DNA of 7,777 nucleotides from Methylococcaceae bacterium (GCA_947506075.1 CANNNN010000117.1:1-7777); one strand, 5' to 3'; shown: positions 1 through 6,421, numbered from the stretch's first letter. The notes: generated by a model not told the origin, from the sequence alone. Numbers and translations are program-made.

Positions 1-2555
1 ACTGAACCTGCTTCATGATCGCTCCACAATGAATGAGGGATAGAGAACCTTTTAGAAAAAATCTCCCGCGCCTCATCCAAATTAGGCAGCTTATAAAACA
101 AACCTCGCTTTGGATTATCTCGACGTGGCCTTGCAGTGCCGAATCCCCAATCACTCAACGCCTTGCCCACAACGCAAGACTGCTCAATATGAGCGATCTT
201 ATATTGCGTGCAATAAGCAACATACGAATTCTGTATCACATCAGCAGGGCAGCTTAACGGCCAGATATCGCGCTCATCCTCGGAATAATGCGCATCTAAA
301 CGTTGCAGCCAGCCCCTATTCAAAACCTCGAAATACCACTGCACGATTGACCCACCCGACCGAATCTTCAACTCCCAGCCGCGCTCAGACAAATGCTCAG
401 GAATCATGCGTGGATTCCACCCTGAGATATCCATAGACAGCAGAAAATGCATGAGTGCAGCCGTGCCACCCTGCTCCATTTCTTTTTTAATCTCAGCAAA
501 GTAGGCATAATCCCCTTTACGCGCAGCCGACACATCAACGATCACATAGCGACGATCATCAGCGCCACGCGGTACCGCCCAATTCTCATTGGTGGCAAAG
601 GCCAGCCTCTTGAAATTTTGCACTTGCGTAATATCCCGGCCCTTGCTTTCGATCGGCTGAACCTCATCAGTGATCATCGATTTCAAAGCGCCTTGAGCCG
701 ATTTATCACCACCCCAAACACCCTCATTACAAAACACCAACAACGCATTCGCCAAATGCCCGGAAAACCGCCCGGTCACTTGATTCATCGACGTTAATAT
801 CAACGAATGCTCACGTCCGACAATATCCATTAAGGGATCAACAAAGGTGTTCTTGCCCGTCCCCTCCTTACCCCGAAACACCAATGCCGTCTCAGGAAGC
901 TCTTGAGGCCGTTGCACCAAATGCGCACACCAGCGGATGATGTAATCAAATAATGCAGAATTTCCAGAACAGATCACATCCACCACAAAATCCAGATATT
1001 TCTCACACGATCCGGCCTTAGGCTCAACACCCCAACCTGACCACAAATTTAGAAAATCATCTGACTGACTATCACCCGGTAAAAAGCCGATCCCATCATA
1101 CTCAGCACGCTTTTCATGATTTAACCAAAAGGTGCCTAAACCAAGCTCGTCGCCTCGATCATAGACCTTTCGATTACAGTAACGTGTTTCAAAATCGGAT
1201 TTGGAAGAGAACGTTAACAACATCCGCTTCATCACCCGATCATATTCACGGTTTGCGATTAATACCCGTCCAGCGACTGGTACCACCGCATGCTTCTTAT
1301 TCAATTCAATAACCTTGCGATCATCGTCTGAAAGCTTGGCTGAATCTTTCTTGTTTGCAAATGACTCATCAATCACCTCAATTAGCGACGATTTTGGAAC
1401 ATTTGCTTTTTTAGCGATCATACTGACTAGGAATTCGAAAGCAGGTTTTGCCAAATTTGCCCGCGCAATTCGCTGGAGCAAATCACCGGTCAACACATCG
1501 AAATCCTCAGTAATATCGATCAACTTTTCAAACTCAGCCCTGGACAATCTCTGCTCAGTAGCTTGCTGATCAGAATTGTCCATAGTGGGCTGTACAGCTA
1601 ACGCAGCATCGACAGCAGCTCTAACTGCATCTAAGCCGCGCAAACGGTGTAAATCGTTAAAATCTGTCGGGGCCTTACCATCAATCAATTCGTTTGCGTC
1701 AAACTTTGGTATCGAAACCAGACCCGAGCACTGCTTAGCCGCTCCTTCAGCCTTACTCAGCCCAATGTTGCATTCCTTGTTGGAGTCATTATCTGCACAA
1801 ATGATGATGGTGTAGCCCGGAAATTTAGCCCGTAACACCGTTGAAACAGGCAACAAATTGCCTGCATTGAATGCCACAGCGACCGCGTAGCCTGTTGCCT
1901 CGCGAATACTTGCGCCGGTCGCGAGACCTTCGCAAATACACAACACGCTATCGTGACTGCCCATAGCAAAATAACAACCGGATATCTCACCGCCTGTTAA
2001 AAACTTCTTTGATCCATCGGCCTGAATAAACTGCAAACTGGTGATCATGCCGGTCGCATTCCTGATCGGTATCACCAGACCGTGATTTAATTCTTTAACC
2101 CCGTAAGGCTTAATGCCCTTTTTTAAAATGTACGGGTGGACATGTTCACAATTTTTATCATTGGGTACCGCCGGAATTGCCAAAGCATCATGCGCCTTAG
2201 CAAATAATGCATTAGCCTTATCTTTAGCCTCAGCACGTACCTTTAGCGCCTCTTCTTCACGCTTTTTATCCTGCTCAGCTCGCCATTTCCGTTGCGCATC
2301 TTTTTGTTCCTGATTTAACTCATGATCAGATCGAGAACTCCAGCCAATCACATCACCAGTTTTCCAACTACCAAACACCCCGCCAGGCACAACCGCATAA
2401 TCATCAAACGAATACCAGCCGTTCAATGAGCCAGATTTATCTCCATCGACTTGATAACGATGAATTTCACCAGCACCTTTAATTGTTATTTGCTTGGCAG
2501 GCTTTAACCCAGCATCAGCCATAGCGTTAATAAACGCTGATTCGTAATTAGTCAT
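1..2555 (-). CDS. Phage TOPRIM-containing primase/helicase (DUF5906-like P-loop domain), C-terminus cut by window edge
   Basis: An uninterrupted reading frame of about 851 codons runs from the ATG at 2555 off the left edge. Residues 1-75 resemble the N-terminal domain common in phage and plasmid TOPRIM primases (aromatic-rich, ending FGSWKTGDVIGW), followed by a charged helical linker. A TOPRIM domain follows, with E209 in CEGLATGAS and D255-x-D257 in CADND, the expected metal ligands. The C-terminal half is an SF3/AAA-like ATPase: P-loop G562-x4-GKNT, an acidic NE pair at 610-611 (Walker B position), N656 in ATNENW, and DDRRY at 666-670 as possible arginine fingers. This layout fits primer synthesis plus unwinding during phage DNA replication. 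It is last in the visible operon; its start shares one base with the helicase stop (TAATG), with GGAG 11 bases upstream. Family assignment comes from motifs. Whether the TOPRIM half really makes primers is inferred. Confidence 0.88.
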   Translation of the reverse strand, partial: MTNYESAFINAMADAGLKPAKQITIKGAGEIHRYQVDGDKSGSLNGWYSFDDYAVVPGGVFGSWKTGDVIGWSSRSDHELNQEQKDAQRKWRAEQDKKREEEALKVRAEAKDKANALFAKAHDALAIPAVPNDKNCEHVHPYILKKGIKPYGVKELNHGLVIPIRNATGMITSLQFIQADGSKKFLTGGEISGCYFAMGSHDSVLCICEGLATGASIREATGYAVAVAFNAGNLLPVSTVLRAKFPGYTIIICADNDSNKECNIGLSKAEGAAKQCSGLVSIPKFDANELIDGKAPTDFNDLHRLRGLDAVRAAVDAALAVQPTMDNSDQQATEQRLSRAEFEKLIDITEDFDVLTGDLLQRIARANLAKPAFEFLVSMIAKKANVPKSSLIEVIDESFANKKDSAKLSDDDRKVIELNKKHAVVPVAGRVLIANREYDRVMKRMLLTFSSKSDFETRYCNRKVYDRGDELGLGTFWLNHEKRAEYDGIGFLPGDSQSDDFLNLWSGWGVEPKAGSCEKYLDFVVDVICSGNSALFDYIIRWCAHLVQRPQELPETALVFRGKEGTGKNTFVDPLMDIVGREHSLILTSMNQVTGRFSGHLANALLVFCNEGVWGGDKSAQGALKSMITDEVQPIESKGRDITQVQNFKRLAFATNENWAVPRGADDRRYVIVDVSAARKGDYAYFAEIKKEMEQGGTAALMHFLLSMDISGWNPRMIPEHLSERGWELKIRSGGSIVQWYFEVLNRGWLQRLDAHYSEDERDIWPLSCPADVIQNSYVAYCTQYKIAHIEQSCVVGKALSDWGFGTARPRRDNPKRGLFYKLPNLDEAREIFSKRFSIPHSLWSDHEAGS
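2523..2538. repeat. Short perfect hairpin just inside the primase gene
   Basis: AGCGTT, an AATA spacer, then AACGCT form a perfect 6-bp stem about 17 bases downstream of the primase start codon. There is no U-tract, so it is not a terminator. It could modulate translation or mRNA stability, or be chance within coding sequence. Confidence 0.25.
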
Positions 2556-3970
2556 TAACGATGCAACTCCACAAACCGTTTCTTAGCCCAGCTTTGTGGG
2601 TACTTATAGCCTCGCTCAACACCAATTCGAGCCAATTGATCTACCGAGGCCGCGCGTTTTTCTTCTTGATACCGTTGCCGCCTGATCTCTTTCAGCTTTT
2701 CAGGAGACATCTCAACCAACTCACCCGACTTAGTAATTGGCAAATCCCGCGTCGACCCGCTATTTTCGGTGCCAGGATCAGCGCTATAAAACACCTTGCC
2801 ACAACCGGGACACTTCTTCGCGCTCCATGGAATAATCGCCTTACAAGTGCAGGTTTTGAGCTTAACCTTACCGCTACGCTGCATACCGTTTAATGACCAG
2901 CCTACCTCATCAGTCGGCAAGCCATGCCGAAGCGTATTGCCCGCATGATCCAAAATAATCGCCTTATCTTTGCCTGGCATCGTTCTAAGCGCCCTGCCAA
3001 TTTGCTGCATTGCTAAAGCATAAGATGCTGTTGGTCTCAGCAAAATAGCCGCCGCGACTGCCGGAATATCGGTCCCCTCGGACACCACATTACACGACGC
3101 CAACACATGCAAACCGCCATTTCCTAAATCACGGATCATCTGCGCACGTTCCTTGTCAGGCGTTGCACCGGTCAGCACCGCCGCTTGATAACCCTCCTGT
3201 TTATACTCATCAACCACATGTTCGGCGTGCTCAACGGTCACTGTAAATGCAATCGCCGCCTGCCGATCACAGTAGCGCCGGTAGTGCGTCACCGCATCGC
3301 CCGTGATGGCTTGCTTATCGACCGCCTTGGCCAATTGACCGGCGACAAAATCACCACCGCGTTTTTTAACCCCGGATAAATCGACCATTCGGTCAGGCGC
3401 ATAAACGACCGGAGCACACAATCGCCCCATTTCGACCAATTCAGCGGCTGACGGCCCAATAACAATATTGTCAAAAAAACCATCGGAAGTTATCCCAAGC
3501 CCTTTACCGTCTAAACGGCACGGCGTTGCCGAAACCCCCAGCAATTTAGCCCCAGCGTTATGCTCAAGAATGGCACCCCAGGTTGAATCTTTAGTCGCAT
3601 GATGCGCCTCATCAATAATGACCAGGTCAAACATAAAACGACCAGATCGATCCAACTTAACGCGTTTAGCCAGCGTTTGCGCCATCGCCACTTGTACCGG
3701 ATGCTGAGTTGCAGGATGAGACGGCGAAATTATCCCGTGCGGTACATTCCACAGCTTCAGCGCCGTTGAAATTTGGTTGACCAGCTCCTTACGGTGCGCC
3801 AACAATAAAACCGACAAACCTTTACCGCTGGCCTGTTGCGCCATATAGGTAAAACACACCGTCTTACCGCCACCGGTCGGCAACACCAACAAAGGCGCCC
3901 GGCTACCGCTTGAATAAGCGCGGCGCAAATCAATAATCGCTTGATCCTGATAATCGTATAACTCAAGCAT
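2555..3970 (-). CDS. Phage SF2 (DEAD/DEAH-type) DNA helicase with C-terminal zinc ribbon
   Basis: This 471-residue superfamily 2 helicase has its motifs in order: a Q-like YDYQDQA at 5-11, Walker A LPTGGGKT at 30-37, motif II DEAH at 120-123, motif III SAT at 147-149, and motif VI QQIGRALR from 322 with two arginines. Two RecA-like lobes are followed by a probable zinc ribbon, C374-x-C376-x10-C387-x2-C390, and a charged helical tail ending in RGYKYPQSWAKKRF, a style common in phage and RadD-like helicases. It probably unwinds DNA for phage replication or recombination with the primase encoded next. The ATG at 3970 is preferred over a TTG at 3976 because GAGGGG (3981-3986) lies 10 bases upstream of the ATG but only 4 from the TTG. 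The start overlaps the preceding gene's stop by 8 bases, and its own stop shares one base with the primase start. Confidence 0.93.
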   Translation of the reverse strand: MLELYDYQDQAIIDLRRAYSSGSRAPLLVLPTGGGKTVCFTYMAQQASGKGLSVLLLAHRKELVNQISTALKLWNVPHGIISPSHPATQHPVQVAMAQTLAKRVKLDRSGRFMFDLVIIDEAHHATKDSTWGAILEHNAGAKLLGVSATPCRLDGKGLGITSDGFFDNIVIGPSAAELVEMGRLCAPVVYAPDRMVDLSGVKKRGGDFVAGQLAKAVDKQAITGDAVTHYRRYCDRQAAIAFTVTVEHAEHVVDEYKQEGYQAAVLTGATPDKERAQMIRDLGNGGLHVLASCNVVSEGTDIPAVAAAILLRPTASYALAMQQIGRALRTMPGKDKAIILDHAGNTLRHGLPTDEVGWSLNGMQRSGKVKLKTCTCKAIIPWSAKKCPGCGKVFYSADPGTENSGSTRDLPITKSGELVEMSPEKLKEIRRQRYQEEKRAASVDQLARIGVERGYKYPQSWAKKRFVELHR

Positions 3971-4193
3971 TTTCAATTAACCCCTCAAACTTTTCACAGT
4001 GTCGATAGCCAATTCCACCACCCGGCCAAAACAACTGACCGCCCAAACGCCTAAATGCACCATCTAAAGATTTCTGAGAAACCCCTTTAGCCTTGTAATC
4101 ATCGTATGGACCACAATGACCAACACCTTGGCCAAACCCAATCGAATCAGGCGTAAAAAACCGACATTGATCACAAGCAACTAAATTAGTCAT
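3963..4193 (-). CDS. Small four-cysteine phage protein, possible zinc binder, unknown function
   Basis: A 76-residue protein with an N-terminal CDQCRFFTPD segment and four cysteines (C7, C10, C27, C66), plus histidines H26 and H65 next to two of them. C7-x2-C10 and the later Cys/His positions suggest one bound metal ion. Two glycine-rich stretches (19-25 and 58-62) flank a short basic segment. There is no signal peptide or membrane span. The pattern of a CxxC, an aromatic pair, a glycine-rich loop and an ending like YRHCEKFE recalls small uncharacterised proteins on phages and mobile elements, but I cannot name a function. It lies between the spanin pair and the helicase, starts 11 bases after the Rz1 stop with only a weak AGGT upstream, and overlaps the helicase start. 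Position suggests a replication accessory role; that is inference only. Confidence 0.75.
   Translation of the reverse strand: MTNLVACDQCRFFTPDSIGFGQGVGHCGPYDDYKAKGVSQKSLDGAFRRLGGQLFWPGGGIGYRHCEKFEGLIENA
3981..3986 (-). promoter_or_regulatory. Ribosome binding site deciding the helicase start
   Basis: GAGGGG on the minus strand, 10 bases before the ATG at 3970. It favours that ATG over the in-frame TTG at 3976, which would be only 4 bases away. Confidence 0.6.
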
Positions 4194-4204
4194 TACTCAA
4201 TTAC

Positions 4205-4462
4205 CTAATCCGCACCCAACAACACCCGCAACCGGTCAACATACTGCATCAGCAAGCGCTGCCTAAGCTCAAGCCGAGCATAGGTTTCATCATCCAGACA
4301 CTCAAGCTTACTAGCCGACACTTTAGGTAACAGCGGACGCATGGGTACAGGAATCCTTGGTGCAGGCTCATAAACCACCTCTGGCGCCGGGCAACCACTC
4401 AGACTCAAAATCAGCCCGCTTAGCCAAATGCTCAGGACGACCTGCTTCAATTGATTGCTCAC
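4205..4462 (-). CDS. Rz1: Rz1-like outer-membrane spanin lipoprotein
   Basis: An 85-residue lipoprotein. After an N-terminal basic stretch, a hydrophobic signal sequence ends in lipobox LSGC with the lipidated cysteine at residue 24. The +2 residue is Ala, not Asp, so outer-membrane sorting is expected. The mature part opens proline-rich (PAP, EPAP, IPVPMRP, LLPK), typical of o-spanins, followed by a charged helix to the end. It would pair with the Rz-like inner spanin across the periplasm and fuse the two membranes at lysis. The start is uncertain: an ATG at 4474 gives 89 residues but has no Shine-Dalgarno, whereas the GTG at 4462 has GAGG six bases upstream and yields a cleaner signal peptide. 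The gene begins inside the Rz gene in another frame and extends past its end, the classic overlapping spanin arrangement. No endolysin is adjacent. Confidence 0.85.
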   Translation of the reverse strand: MSNQLKQVVLSIWLSGLILSLSGCPAPEVVYEPAPRIPVPMRPLLPKVSASKLECLDDETYARLELRQRLLMQYVDRLRVLLGAD

Positions 4463-4655
4463 GCTGCACCTCATCTAATTTACTGACCTTGTCATTGATT
4501 CTCTTCATAGCCGCCAACGCTCGCTCAGCTTCATCAGCGCGCATCGTTTGGTCACGCAATTGACGTTGCAGCGCTTGAGTTCGCAACACCAAAAAAAGCA
4601 CCACGCTTAACAACGACAAAACCATCCACAAACCAATCGTTACCAACGTAGTCAT
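4368..4655 (-). CDS. Rz: Rz-like inner-membrane spanin
   Basis: A 95-residue protein with one N-terminal transmembrane segment (about residues 4-25, hydrophobic after MTT) and then a long charged helix (about 28-75) with heptad-like spacing, expected to form a periplasmic coiled coil. This is type II (N-in, C-out) i-spanin topology. At 95 residues it is shorter than lambda Rz (about 150) but within the range of compact spanins. Identification rests on topology plus the out-of-frame Rz1-like lipoprotein nested in its 3' end, which is highly diagnostic. Its ATG overlaps the stop of the upstream small membrane protein (ATGA), with GGGG about 9 bases before. The C-terminal residues (WLPGARGGL) are in the overlap and constrained by the second frame. 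Confidence 0.82.
   Translation of the reverse strand: MTTLVTIGLWMVLSLLSVVLFLVLRTQALQRQLRDQTMRADEAERALAAMKRINDKVSKLDEVQREQSIEAGRPEHLAKRADFESEWLPGARGGL
4469..4472 (-). promoter_or_regulatory. Ribosome binding site deciding the Rz1 start
   Basis: GAGG on the minus strand, six bases before the GTG at 4462. No comparable site precedes the alternative ATG at 4474, whose own bases overlap this site. Confidence 0.5.
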
Positions 4656-4852
4656 GACTTAACCCCAAGCGCCTGCGAGGTCCGCGTGCGTAGCCAGACA
4701 TTAACCCCAGCCGCCAACATTGAAATCACCAAAAAAGCCGCATCTGGTAATACCGAACGCAGCAGATCGACACTGCTACAGAGCACCGTCAGCATCGCAA
4801 TAAAAATATTGAACCAGATGGTTTTGCTTTGTGACCAGTGTTTTGCTTCCAT
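4652..4852 (-). CDS. Small two-helix membrane protein, candidate holin
   Basis: A 66-residue protein with two hydrophobic segments (about 13-30 and 36-54), a short loop containing charges (SVDLLRSVLPD), an N-terminal SQSKTIWFN motif and a basic C-terminus (WLRTRTSQALGVKS). Small phage membrane proteins with a KTIWFN-type start are often found beside lysis genes, and this one directly precedes Rz/Rz1, so holin is the best guess. It would permeabilise the inner membrane to trigger lysis. No motif proves this, and a superinfection or membrane-anchor role is possible. The ATG at 4852 is chosen over TTG at 4855 because a strong AAGGGGGA stretch sits 5 bases upstream. The start overlaps the CII-like stop (TGATG) and the stop overlaps the Rz start (ATGA). 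Confidence 0.6.
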   Translation of the reverse strand: MEAKHWSQSKTIWFNIFIAMLTVLCSSVDLLRSVLPDAAFLVISMLAAGVNVWLRTRTSQALGVKS

Positions 4853-5136
4853 CAAATCCCCCTTCTCGCAATCGTCCGCAACGCCTCAAAATGCTCTTTC
4901 GGCAACGACACAATATCGCCCTCACACTCGATAATTTTGAGCCCGAGAACATCAAATAAATCTTCCATTTCATCAATGTGAATACCACCCTGCCCGGAAA
5001 AGAATCGTGATACCGTTGACACATCACGACCGATGGCATTAGCGACCGCCGCCTGACTCTTTTCAGCAACACGCTGCAATAAAAGCTGATGGGTTTTGTT
5101 GGTTATTGGTTTGTTCATGGGGTAGCCTGCAATCAT
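4852..5136 (-). CDS. CII-like HTH transcriptional regulator
   Basis: A 94-residue DNA-binding protein. The HTH spans about residues 28-47 (AAVANAIGRDVSTVSRFFSG) and aligns by eye with lambda CII: a leading helix, a TAEAVG-like turn and SxISRW-like recognition helix, then a helix resembling the CII oligomerisation part. Second gene after Cro in a leftward early operon is the cII position in lambdoid phages. In those phages CII activates the repressor promoter (PRE) and favours lysogeny. I looked for the lambda CII site TTGC-N6-TTGC in 5100-5437 and found none, so the binding site must differ, or this is a repressor instead. The first ATG (5136) overlaps the Cro stop (ATGA); an ATG at 5118 would give 88 residues and is equally possible, since the six extra N-terminal residues are not family-like. 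Confidence 0.72.
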   Translation of the reverse strand: MIAGYPMNKPITNKTHQLLLQRVAEKSQAAVANAIGRDVSTVSRFFSGQGGIHIDEMEDLFDVLGLKIIECEGDIVSLPKEHFEALRTIARRGI

Positions 5137-5318
5137 TGAATTATTTCTTTTTCTTTTGCTAATTTCACAACAGCCTCGTACCTTTCATACGATGTTGATT
5201 TGTGAATGCCATTACGTAAACGATTAACAGTAGACTGAGGCACACAAATGCTTTTACCGATTTCATAATCGGTCATTCCGCTGTCTTTTAGCTTGTTTAA
5301 TAAAATTTGAATTCTCAT
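5133..5318 (-). CDS. cro: Cro-like small HTH repressor
   Basis: A 61-residue protein that is almost entirely one HTH domain: helix 1 (IQILLNKLKDSG), HTH about residues 16-37 (TDYEIGKSICVPQSTVNRLRNG), then a short helix containing STSYERYEAVVKLA. The size, single domain and divergent orientation to the S24 repressor identify it as the Cro of the switch. It would repress the lysogenic promoter and later its own promoter, committing the phage to lytic growth. It is the first gene of the leftward operon. No Shine-Dalgarno is visible before the ATG, and the best promoter places the transcript start within a few bases of it, so translation may be leaderless. Confidence 0.82.
   Translation of the reverse strand: MRIQILLNKLKDSGMTDYEIGKSICVPQSTVNRLRNGIHKSTSYERYEAVVKLAKEKEIIQ
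5256..5273. repeat. Perfect inverted repeat inside cro
   Basis: ACCGATTTCATAATCGGT consists of two perfect 7-bp arms around a TCAT loop. It lies about 45 bases into the cro coding sequence, over the codons of the first helix of the HTH. It could be an intragenic operator or an mRNA hairpin; chance is not excluded. Confidence 0.35.
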
Positions 5319-5326
5319 GGAAACAA

Positions 5327-5355
5327 ATAATAATGCTATACCGGATTAATATCAA
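5327..5355 (-). promoter_or_regulatory. Leftward early promoter (PR equivalent) for cro operon
   Basis: On the minus strand, TTGATA (5355-5350), a 17-base spacer, then TATTAT (5332-5327): five of six matches to consensus in each box. The predicted transcript start (5320-5318) coincides with the cro ATG. A weaker overlapping alternative is TTGAGG (5362-5357), 16 bases, TATAGC (5340-5335). Confidence 0.6.
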
Positions 5356-5358
5356 TCC
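5343..5358. promoter_or_regulatory. Candidate operator overlapping the cro promoter
   Basis: GGATTAATATCAATCC is an imperfect 16-bp palindrome (14 of 16 positions symmetric) covering the -35 box of the leftward promoter. A dimeric repressor bound here would block RNA polymerase. Assigned from symmetry and position only. Confidence 0.45.
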
Positions 5359-5367
5359 TCAAACGCT

Positions 5368-5377
5368 TTTGATCAAA
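5368..5377. promoter_or_regulatory. Candidate second operator (palindrome) at the repressor promoter
   Basis: TTTGATCAAA is a perfect 10-bp palindrome containing the candidate -35 box of the rightward promoter. It shares the TTGAT/ATCAA half-site with the palindrome at 5343-5358, about 22 bases centre to centre, close to two helical turns. Confidence 0.35.
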
Positions 5378-5397
5378 TAAATACGCTAACATATGCT
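5369..5397 (+). promoter_or_regulatory. Candidate rightward repressor promoter (PRM equivalent)
   Basis: TTGATC (5369-5374), a 17-base spacer, then TATGCT (5392-5397); four of six matches in each box, weak as expected for a promoter that needs activation. The predicted transcript start is at about 5404, the first base of an ATG in frame with the repressor. Confidence 0.4.
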
Positions 5398-5403
5398 TAT
5401 CAG

Positions 5404-5421
5404 ATGAACACATTAAAATAA
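5404..5421 (+). pseudogene. Detached repressor N-terminus ending in an in-frame TAA
   Basis: ATG at 5404 reads M-N-T-L-K then TAA (5419-5421), followed in the same frame by NIKKE and the repressor ATG at 5437. The joined sequence MNTLK-x-NIKKEMTLRGWN looks like a complete first helix of a CI-type HTH, which the 5437 start lacks. A single CAA-to-TAA change would explain it. Now it is either a five-codon leader from which ribosomes restart 15 bases later, or a sign of decay. Confidence 0.55.
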
Positions 5422-5436
5422 AACATTAAAAAAGAA

Positions 5437-6393
5437 ATGACTTTGCGTGGCTGGAATGCTTACGATCTTGCCGAATCATCCGGCGTACCTCAGTCAACTA
5501 TTTTTAGATTTCTTTCCGGGCAACACGGAGAACCAAGAGGCACGACTATTAGAAAATTAGCAGCAGGCCTTGGAGTAACAGAAGCGGATTTGAGAGGATT
5601 TAGTGAAGCCATCAAACCCATACTGCCAGACCCACTGACAGAAACGAATGAACACATAAAAAACGACCTAATAAATCGAGTAAATGAAGCCATCTCAACA
5701 TTAGGACGAGGTGGAAAGGTTGCTATTGCGGAAAAATGCGGAATCACTCCTCAAGCAATTAACGGATGGATAACAACTGGACGCATTGATAAAGATAATC
5801 TTGCAGTAATTTCAGAGATGACCGGTTATGAACTCAACTGGTTAATTACTGGAAATGGTCTTAAATTAAAAACGATAAAACCAAGTTTACCAGCGCCAAT
5901 TACTGAAAACAAAATCGAAAGCAATGCCATCTGGTATGGTGAATTTGATTTATGGGATAGCTCTACGCAACTACGGGACGATGAAGTAGCGCTACCGTTC
6001 TTTCGCGAGGTTAAATTGTCAGCAGGAAAAGGAATTTCAGAGGTGCAAGAAAATCATGGTGCCAAGCTACGCTTTGCCAAGTCTACTTTAAAACGTAAAG
6101 GAATCAGCACGGCTGATGCCGCATGTGTCGTTGTATCTGGCAACAGTATGGAACCCGTACTACCCGATGGCAGTACCATCGGTATCGATACCAGCAAAAC
6201 CGACATTATTAATGGAAAAATGTATGCGATCGACCATGACGGTCAACTTCGAGTCAAAATGATTTATAATTTACCCGGCGGCGGGCTTAGATTGAAAAGC
6301 TTTAACACCGAAGAATGGCCCGACGAACCCTATTTAGATACCAGCAAAATACGCATACTAGGCCAAGTCTTTTGGTCATCCGTTCTTTGGTAG
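5437..6393 (+). CDS. cI: CI-like prophage repressor: two HTH segments plus S24 (LexA-like) self-cleavage domain
   Basis: A 318-residue repressor. The first HTH (about 8-28, AYDLAESSGVPQSTIFRFLSG) is followed by a second HTH-like segment (about 88-135, including VAIAEKCGITPQAINGW). Next come a linker and an S24 peptidase fold with cleavage-type A196-G197 in LSAGKG, nucleophile S237 in SGNSMEP and general base K274; the 37-residue Ser-Lys spacing equals that of LexA. It should bind the operators between itself and cro, keep the prophage silent, and self-cleave on RecA activation. At 318 residues it is longer than usual CI proteins (about 210-240) because of the extra HTH. The ATG at 5437 has only AAAGAA before it, and the first HTH helix is short. 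An in-frame ATG at 5404 would supply the missing part but is cut off by TAA at 5419, so full activity is uncertain. The TPR and HEPN genes follow in the same direction. Confidence 0.87.
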   Translation: MTLRGWNAYDLAESSGVPQSTIFRFLSGQHGEPRGTTIRKLAAGLGVTEADLRGFSEAIKPILPDPLTETNEHIKNDLINRVNEAISTLGRGGKVAIAEKCGITPQAINGWITTGRIDKDNLAVISEMTGYELNWLITGNGLKLKTIKPSLPAPITENKIESNAIWYGEFDLWDSSTQLRDDEVALPFFREVKLSAGKGISEVQENHGAKLRFAKSTLKRKGISTADAACVVVSGNSMEPVLPDGSTIGIDTSKTDIINGKMYAIDHDGQLRVKMIYNLPGGGLRLKSFNTEEWPDEPYLDTSKIRILGQVFWSSVLW

Positions 6394-6421
6394 GCTATTT
6401 CATATCGCGATCGTTACGTTT

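Noticed and set aside
1201..1569. A 122-codon plus-strand frame opposite the primase
   Set aside because: It is antisense to the middle of a continuous primase frame, and its serine/alanine-rich composition is typical of a shadow frame.
2561..2893. A 110-codon plus-strand frame opposite the helicase 3' end
   Set aside because: It lies wholly antisense to a helicase with intact motifs and has no recognisable domain or convincing ribosome binding site.
5100..5437. A lambda-type CII site (TTGC-N6-TTGC) for a PRE-like promoter
   Set aside because: No exact match was found on either strand in this stretch by reading.
5490..5747. An 85-codon minus-strand frame inside the repressor gene
   Set aside because: It is antisense to clear HTH coding sequence and has no family features.
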